From: an uncultured Eubacteriales bacterium
Lineage (GTDB): Bacteria; Bacillota; Clostridia; Lachnospirales; Lachnospiraceae
Assembly (NCBI GenBank): GCA_900542465.1
Contig: UQNS01000001.1
Coordinates: forward strand, 62,001-126,000
DNA: 64,000 bases
Reading direction: 5' to 3'
The notes under the pieces are model-generated. The model did no database searches and was not told where the DNA came from. It worked only from the letters and a program-made list of their open reading frames with translations. Numbering within the stretch: the stretch's first letter is position 1; every line of letters begins with the position of its first letter. Of the stretch, positions 58,808 through 64,000 are shown piece by piece. The position numbers and the translations under genes were made by a program.

Positions 58808-60055
58808 ATGGAGAACAATGAAAATGCAATCGAGGTTAGACATGTAACCAAGCATTTTAAAGTGTTTTTTGATAAGAGTAATCAGCTTAAGGAGAGAGCT
58901 CTTTTCTGGAAAAGAAACAGGTTTGAAGAAAGAAAAGTTTTAAATGATATCTCATTTTCCATCAGAAGGGGTGAAGCGGTAGGTCTTGTCGGAAGAAACG
59001 GCTGCGGTAAGAGTACGACGCTTAAGCTTCTTACCCGTATCATTTATCCAAATGAAGGCAGCATTGAGTTAAATGGCCGCGTTTCCAGCCTTATAGAACT
59101 TGGAGCCGGCTTTCATCCGGATATGAGCGGACGTGAGAATATATATATCAACGCGTCCATATTTGGACTCAGCAAAAAAGAAATAGATGATAGACTTGAT
59201 GATATAATCAGATTTTCTGAATTAAAAGAGTTCATAGACAATCCGGTCAGAACGTATTCATCAGGTATGTATATGAGACTGGCTTTCTCCGTGGCTATAA
59301 ATGTTGACGCAGACATCCTTCTTATCGATGAGATACTGGCGGTCGGTGACGCCAACTTCCAGGCAAAGTGTTTCAACAGACTTCGTGAGATAAAACAGAC
59401 AGGTACTACAATAGTAATAGTGTCTCATTCGCTGGGACAGATCGAACAGATATGTGACAGATCTATATGGATAAAGGACGGTCACATTGAAGCGGATGGA
59501 AATCCTAAAGATGTCCATTTCAAATATCTCGACTTCATGAATGAAGAGAGGATAGCTCAGACAGAGGCGGAAAGAGCCGAGATCGAGCGTGAGACAGAAA
59601 GAGTAAAAGAAGAACGTAAAAAATCAAGCCGTACAGGCGACAGACGTGCGGAATTTACAAAGCTGCAGATGCTGAATAGCGCAGGAGAGCATTGTACTAC
59701 TCTTAGGACAGGTGATCCGATGACATTGGATTTGCGGTATGTCGTTCATGAAAAAGTCGAGGATTGCGTATTAGGATTTGCGATCATGCGCGGAGACGGT
59801 CTGTGGGTCTATGGAACAAATACAAGGATCGACCGGAAACCTAACTTTGATATTGAAAAAGATGGTTCATACCGGGTGAAATTTGATGAGATAAATCTTC
59901 TCCCTGGTGAATACTGGGTAGATGTGACTATCGAATATGGAGAGGGTATTCCTGTAGATTACTACAGGCAGGCGATAAAGTTCGAAGTGGTTTCTAATAT
60001 TACTGATGCCGGAGTGGTAAGAATAGATCATGAATGGGAATTAAATGTGAATTGA
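58808..60055 (+). CDS. Polysaccharide ABC exporter ATPase with C-terminal carbohydrate-binding domain (Wzt-like)
   Basis: A 415-aa ATPase. Residues 1-245 are the ABC domain: Walker A GRNGCGKST near 64, ENIYINASIFGLSKKEIDDR (Q-loop side), signature YSSGMYMRLAFSVA, and Walker B DILLIDEILAVGD. A charged coiled-coil hinge (EAERAEIERETERVKEERKKSS) leads to a beta-sandwich C-terminal domain (about 290-412) of the Wzt_C type, with TLRTGDPMTLDLRYVVHEKVEDCVLGFAI and DGLWVYGTNT. In Wzt proteins this domain recognises the end-cap of the glycan, which adds length control. The product is probably a capped polymer (inference). Confidence 0.92.
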   Translation: MENNENAIEVRHVTKHFKVFFDKSNQLKERALFWKRNRFEERKVLNDISFSIRRGEAVGLVGRNGCGKSTTLKLLTRIIYPNEGSIELNGRVSSLIELGAGFHPDMSGRENIYINASIFGLSKKEIDDRLDDIIRFSELKEFIDNPVRTYSSGMYMRLAFSVAINVDADILLIDEILAVGDANFQAKCFNRLREIKQTGTTIVIVSHSLGQIEQICDRSIWIKDGHIEADGNPKDVHFKYLDFMNEERIAQTEAERAEIERETERVKEERKKSSRTGDRRAEFTKLQMLNSAGEHCTTLRTGDPMTLDLRYVVHEKVEDCVLGFAIMRGDGLWVYGTNTRIDRKPNFDIEKDGSYRVKFDEINLLPGEYWVDVTIEYGEGIPVDYYRQAIKFEVVSNITDAGVVRIDHEWELNVN

Positions 60056-60079
60056 TTCTATATCTATGAGGATATGAGT

Positions 60080-60831
60080 ATGGAAAAGAAAAATATTGCG
60101 GTGGTCGGAACAGGCTACATCGGGATCAGCTTAAGTGTTTTATTAAGCCGGACAGATTCGCTTCTTGCGCTCGATATCGTTCATGACAGAGTTGAAAAGA
60201 TCAATAACAGGATATCGCCTATCAAAGATAAAGAAATTGAATAATATTTAAGGGACAAGGATCTTGACCTTAAAGCTGTGACGGATAGTCAGTCTGCATA
60301 TAGTCAGGCTGACTTTATTATTGTCGCGGTTCCGACTAACTATAACAGCCAAAAGAACTTTTTTGATACCAGTATAGTGGAAGAAGTGGTGGAAGAAGCG
60401 TTCAGGGTCAATCCGAAGGCTGTGGTCGTGATCAAGTCAACAGCACCGGTCGGATTTACCAGAGATCTTGCGCTTAAATATCCGGGAAAGAAGCTTTTAT
60501 TTAGTCCTGAATTCTTAAGAGAAGGCAAAGCTCTGCATGATAATCTCTATCCAGCCGGATAATAGTGGGTACTGATACCAGCAGCGAGGAAATGATCGAA
60601 GTCGCGGAAAAGTTTGCTGATCTTCTGGCGAATGCGGCATTAGTAGAAAGCACAGAAAAGCTTATAATGGATATACGGAGGCAGAGGCTGTAAAGCTATT
60701 TTCCAACACCTATCTGGCTCTTATGGTATCTTAAAAGTGAGTCAGATCTTATAATAGCCAACCGTTTTGATGCGTGTCTGAAAGATATAAGAGATAAGAT
60801 ATATACAAGAGACCTGTTTGGAGTCGCTTAA
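60080..60831 (+). pseudogene. Decayed UDP-glucose/GDP-mannose 6-dehydrogenase (ugd-like)
   Basis: Remains of a UDP-sugar dehydrogenase that would oxidise a nucleotide sugar to a uronate. The N-terminus (NIAVVGTGYIGISLSVLLSR) opens at ATG 60080. An in-frame TAA at 60242 interrupts KEIE*YLRDKDLDL. The frame then continues with FIIVAVPTNYNSQ and FSPEFLREGKALHDNLYP, shifts near 60560 (RIIVGTDTSSEEMIE), and shifts again near 60670 (GYTEAEAVKLFSNTYLALMVS). A large part of the catalytic and C-terminal region, about 150 residues including the active cysteine, is absent. The last part (SDLIIANRF and YTRDLFGVA) is the normal family C-terminus. The enzyme is non-functional. Confidence 0.88.
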
Positions 60832-60840
60832 AACAAAAGA

Positions 60841-60898
60841 ACCATGTGCAGAGATACGAAAGAATTTCAGATCGTGCACATGGTCCTTTTATTTTTTT
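60841..60898. terminator. Bidirectional terminator between ugd remnant and manC
   Basis: ACCATGTGCA (60841-60850) pairs with TGCACATGGT (60875-60884), followed by CCTTTTATTTTTTT on the + side. Confidence 0.75.
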
Positions 60899-61979
60899 AT
60901 AAATACTGAGACTTGCCCTTTTCCTTTAATTGAGCCAGCATTTCCTTGATCTGCCCGGCATTTTCCTTGGATGCGATAAGTACAGCATCTTCGGTACTTA
61001 CAACTATAGTATCCTTAAGTCCTACAGTTGCTACAAGCTGGGCCGAAGTTGATTCTATAGTACAATTGCTCGTATTGTAGGCGACTACATTTCCTTTTAG
61101 GCAGTTATTATCAGAATCAGTATTATTTATTCTGCTGACAGCCAGCCAGGAACCAACATCATCCCATCCGAAATTACCGGGAATTATATAGATGTTGTCA
61201 GCCTTTTCCATGATCCCGTAATCTACGGATTCGGAATCTATAGCAGGGAAGACTTCTTTAAGTACGGTACATTCAGATCCGCTTCCAAGAGCGTTTCCGA
61301 TAGTGGAAAGCTTATCGAATGTATCGGGAAGAAAATTTTTGATCGAATTCAAAATAGTGGAAAGTTTCCACACGAACATACCGCTGTTCCAAAGATAATG
61401 GCCGTCTCGGAGATAGGACTGGGCCGTTTCCAGATCCGGTTTTTCAACAAATGCTTCTACGGCAAAAGAAGAATGATCGGCCTCTTTACCGCTGCAGCGA
61501 ATGTAACCATAGCCGGTCTCCGGATAGTTAGGCGTAATTCCTATAGTGACTAAATTTTCACCTTCTTCCGCGACCATGCAGGCATTAGTTAAGGCCTCTG
61601 TGAATATCTGATCATTCTTGATGAGGTGATCAGAGGGAAGAACGATCATTGCGGGATCTTCCTCTTCCCCATACTTCTTAAGCATGTGCATGGCGCCAAG
61701 GCCGATACAGGGAGCGGTGTTGCGTCCGACAGGTTCACATATTATGTTTTCGGAAGGAACCTGAGGGAGCTGTTCTTTTACGAGGTCTTTATAATTTTCA
61801 TTAGTAACGATAAAAATATCTTCAGCGTCGACCAAAGGACTGATCCTTTCGACTGTTAACTGGATCATTGTTTTTCCGTCATCAGTAAGAGAAAGGAACT
61901 GCTTTGGTAATGACAAACGGCTTTTAGGCCAAAAACGTTCACCTTTTCCACCTGCCATAATAAGAGCGGTCTTTTTCAT
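60897..61979 (-). CDS. manC: Mannose-1-phosphate guanylyltransferase
   Basis: A 360-aa enzyme that makes GDP-mannose from mannose 1-phosphate and GTP. The nucleotidyl motif is LIMAGGKGERFWPKSRLSLPKQFL near the N-terminus. It is followed by EPVGRNTAPCIGLGA, PSDHLI and FVEKPDLETAQSYL (the conserved lysine), NSGMFVWK and GNFGWDDVGSW. It lacks the C-terminal phosphomannose isomerase domain of bifunctional ManC, so it is the short form. An earlier in-frame ATG (62006) gives a longer version; the ATG at 61979 is preferred because the family starts MKKTALIMAGG. GDP-mannose would feed the polysaccharide locus. Confidence 0.9.
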   Translation of the reverse strand: MKKTALIMAGGKGERFWPKSRLSLPKQFLSLTDDGKTMIQLTVERISPLVDAEDIFIVTNENYKDLVKEQLPQVPSENIICEPVGRNTAPCIGLGAMHMLKKYGEEEDPAMIVLPSDHLIKNDQIFTEALTNACMVAEEGENLVTIGITPNYPETGYGYIRCSGKEADHSSFAVEAFVEKPDLETAQSYLRDGHYLWNSGMFVWKLSTILNSIKNFLPDTFDKLSTIGNALGSGSECTVLKEVFPAIDSESVDYGIMEKADNIYIIPGNFGWDDVGSWLAVSRINNTDSDNNCLKGNVVAYNTSNCTIESTSAQLVATVGLKDTIVVSTEDAVLIASKENAGQIKEMLAQLKEKGKSQYL

Positions 61980-62192
61980 ATTATCTTCGTTATCCTCACT
62001 TCGCATAAATGCATAAATTTAGTAATCTTGTTAAAACCATAACATTGTTAGAATTATATCATTGCTTTGCATTTTGTCAATGAATGAGAGTCCTTAAATC
62101 TTGCATATTTGCTATGTTTTGCCTATAATACTTCTAATGTATATTAATCCGCTTAGAGGGGGATGATAAGCGAGAAACGGATAAGGGCTGAG

Positions 62193-63149
62193 ATGTATTA
62201 CATAGTAGTTGATTTGGAGTGGAACCAGAGTCCGACCGGACGAGTGATCAAAAATAAAAATGGCCCCCTGCCATACGAGGTCATAGAAATTGGTGCTGTA
62301 AAAACAGATGAAGATTTTAATGTTATAAGTTCATTTGACAGGCTTGTAAAGCCTCAGGTATACCTGAAGATGCATAAGGCCGTGGAGAAGCTGCTCCCTC
62401 TGAGAATGAAAGACCTGCAAAAGGGAAGACATTTTACGACAGTAATGAACGAATTCCTGAATTGGTGCGGGTCAGATGTTTGTTTCTGCACATGGGGAGA
62501 TGCAGATCTCTTGCAGCTTCAGAGAAATATGAGATATTACGGTATGGACATCAACTTTCCGTGGCCCTTTCTTTACCTGGACCTTCAGCGTATCTATAGC
62601 GAGCAGTTTATGGATGGTGTTCAGGCTTCAAGTCTTTCTGACGCTGTTGATAAATTAAATATCCCAAAAGGCAATTCTTACCACAGAGCGATATATGATT
62701 CACAGTACACAGCGCAGGTGGCTGCCTGTCTTGATAAAGCTCTGGTAGAAAATCATAAGAGCATAGATACATACAGGGTCCCATCGAAAACATCAGAAGA
62801 GATCTACCTAAAAAACGGAGATATGGAGCAATATGTCACCAGGACATTTGATTCCAGAGAAAAAGCCAGTGAATATAGAGAACTTAGATCCGGCAAGTGC
62901 TTCTTGTGTGGTGAAACTATGGAAAGAGAAGTTCGTTGGTTTTGTGATAACGGCAGAAATTATTACGCTGCGTTCAGATGTAATAATCATGGTCCCGTCA
63001 TCGGAAAATTCAAGATCAAGAAAGATGAACTTGATAAATTTTATGCTGTAAGGACTCTTAATCTTTCGAACGAATCGGGAATCGAAGATATAGTCGAAAG
63101 AAGAAGGAAAGAAAGAGAAAGGATACAGCAGAAACGTTATAATAGTTGA
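62193..63149 (+). CDS. DEDDh 3'-5' exonuclease-like protein with Cys-rich C-terminus
   Basis: A 318-aa protein. The N-terminal DEDDh exonuclease domain has YYIVVDLEWNQ (first acidic pair), WGDADLLQLQRNM (third motif region) and the late motif SYHRAIYDSQYTAQV with the histidine and aspartate. It resembles KapD/sporulation inhibitor-type exonucleases. The C-terminal third has CFLCGETMEREVRWFCDNGRNYYAAFRCNNHG, which resembles a zinc ribbon. The ATG at 62193 follows TAAGGGCTGAG; the longer frame from 62163 is less likely. A role in RNA or DNA processing is general. Nearby polysaccharide genes give no clue to its function. Confidence 0.82.
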   Translation: MYYIVVDLEWNQSPTGRVIKNKNGPLPYEVIEIGAVKTDEDFNVISSFDRLVKPQVYLKMHKAVEKLLPLRMKDLQKGRHFTTVMNEFLNWCGSDVCFCTWGDADLLQLQRNMRYYGMDINFPWPFLYLDLQRIYSEQFMDGVQASSLSDAVDKLNIPKGNSYHRAIYDSQYTAQVAACLDKALVENHKSIDTYRVPSKTSEEIYLKNGDMEQYVTRTFDSREKASEYRELRSGKCFLCGETMEREVRWFCDNGRNYYAAFRCNNHGPVIGKFKIKKDELDKFYAVRTLNLSNESGIEDIVERRRKERERIQQKRYNS

Positions 63150-63152
63150 AAC

Positions 63153-63871
63153 ATGGCTAATATACTGATCGTAAGTACTAACAGAAAACTGACAAATGGA
63201 GCATCACTGTGTATCCTTTCTATGGCGGAATGGATAAGAGCAAAAGGTCATGATCCTATGGCAAGCCTTCTATCATTGGTGGGAAGGATAGAAGGCTTTT
63301 GATTATTGGAAGAGTCACTGAATCAAAGGGACAGCTCATCGCAGTTCAGGCAGTCAGACTGCTTAGGGATAAAGGGATCGGTGTTAAGCTGGATATATAC
63401 GGCGCTGTTGATTATGAAGCCTATATAAAGAAGATCCGTAAATTTATATCAGATAATGATCTGAAAAACAGCGTTAAGATCAAAGGATTCGCCGCTGACA
63501 TGGACAAGAGACTCTCTGAATATGACATACTATGTACGGCGTCAAAGAAAGAGGGGTTCGGCCTGTTAACGATTGAAGCTAAGCTGGCAGGACTTCTTGT
63601 TGTCGGATCAGCGTCCGGAGTCGCAAGAGAGCTGATAGAAAACGGAATGACAGGATTATTATACAGCTATAAGGACGGTCCGTTCGGCATGGCAAAACAG
63701 ATAGAATGGGCGGCCGGACACAGGGAAGAAGCTAGGATCATAGCGAAAAAAGGCAGAGAGGATGCAGCCTTTAAGTTCTCACTGTAGAAGAATATAGATG
63801 AAATTTTAAGGGTCTATAATAATCTTTTAGACCAAAATGTTGGAGAAAAAAATGAACTATTTTATAGATGA
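63153..63871 (+). pseudogene. Decayed glycosyltransferase family 4
   Basis: The 5' part (ATG 63153; ILIVSTNRKLTNGASLCILSMAEWI) is the start of a GT4 acceptor domain. About 50 residues later it ends in GRIEGF followed by TGA. After a frame change the donor domain follows: LIIGRVTESKGQLIAVQAVRLLRDKG, then IKGFAADMDKRLSEYDILCTASKKEGFGLLTIEAKLAGL, with the family EGFG-E motif. Roughly 130-150 residues of the central acceptor/donor junction are missing, and a TAG replaces a codon in KFSL*KNIDEILRVYNNLL near 63787. The overall pattern is a deletion plus frameshift, so it is not functional. Its 3' end overlaps the start of the next gene. Confidence 0.82.
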
Positions 63872-64000
63872 ACGGATCCCTGAAGAGGGCAGGTATAACG
63901 CCATTTCTAAGGCAAGGAGAGATGTGTACGATATACTGGAAGCCAGAGGATTTGAAAGGATAGCTGTTCCGACAAGGGAGTACGATATTTATGAAGATGG
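63852..64000 (+). CDS. Sugar transferase, galactofuranosyltransferase-like (3' partial)
   Basis: The first 49 codons are visible before the window ends. ATG 63852 follows TTGGAGAAAAA. MNYFIDERIPEEGRYNAISK, ARRDVYDILEARGFERIAVP and REYDIYED resemble the N-terminus of beta-1,6-galactofuranosyltransferase-like sugar transferases of Firmicutes (YxNESIPxxGxxNAPSKARxDVExIL). These act late in building exported polysaccharides. The rest is beyond the window, so the assignment is provisional. It overlaps the decayed upstream glycosyltransferase by 20 bp. Confidence 0.55.
   Translation, partial: MNYFIDERIPEEGRYNAISKARRDVYDILEARGFERIAVPTREYDIYED

Overview
The window looks like a chromosomal segment of an anaerobic Firmicute, most likely a Lachnospiraceae-type clostridium. 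I infer this from the moderate-to-low G+C, the TTG and GTG starts with purine-rich ribosome-binding sites, and the lipoprotein and sortase-type surface signals. Gene content agrees: a NEAT-domain haem protein, indolepyruvate:ferredoxin oxidoreductase, a DUF438 hemerythrin-PAS protein and MocR regulators. The genus cannot be fixed from the sequence alone. No rRNA, tRNA, CRISPR array or intact mobile element was seen.

Layout. 1-9257: haem/iron island, with the end of a FecE-type ATPase, a CydD/CydC-like exporter-fold ABC pair, a 1519-aa NEAT+LRR surface protein, a DUF454 membrane protein and a YgbA-family Cys-rich protein. 9495-13858: an SLC1 symporter, a TSUP permease, and a thiol cassette (rhodanese, glutaredoxin-like protein, gamma-glutamylcysteine ligase). 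13992-16229: a small secreted protein and a decayed sortase-anchored beta-helix adhesin. 16279-20089: a Fur-family (Zur-like) regulator under a 23-bp palindrome, then znuABC and a lipoprotein. 20350-21805: YbjQ, glutathione peroxidase and OhrR, the peroxidase promoter carrying a second palindrome with the same core. 21991-23908: a hydroxyacyl-CoA dehydrogenase whose 3' end was apparently used as an integration site, leaving a broken tyrosine recombinase between imperfect direct repeats.

23966-32136 is a housekeeping and redox stretch: TcdA, DUF438 hemerythrin-PAS, bicupin, MGMT, DUF4198, aspartoacylase-like, deformylase, flavin reductase, an orphan FakA-like domain and Fe-ADH. 32268-34392: a CLC-F-like anion transporter behind a riboswitch-like hairpin, and an alpha/beta hydrolase with a degenerate lipoprotein signal. 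34430-41886: an aryl-acid module (acyl-CoA synthetase, IorAB, PaaK-like ligase, ACT protein, sodium:solute symporter). 41920-44345: a MocR/PdxR regulator divergent from pdxS. 44398-52261: an ABC-F protein lacking much of its first ATPase domain, Tex, an acyl-ACP thioesterase, MarR and XRE regulators, and TypA. 52479-55511: aldehyde dehydrogenase divergent from a second MocR regulator. 55611-64000: a surface polysaccharide locus with Wzm/Wzt export, glycosyltransferases and ManC, and with ugd and one glycosyltransferase decayed.

Themes: metal and haem homeostasis, thiol/peroxide defence and amino-acid-derived CoA chemistry are encoded close together. Four clearly decayed genes, two of them with internal deletions, point to ongoing loss of accessory functions in the surface and mobile regions.
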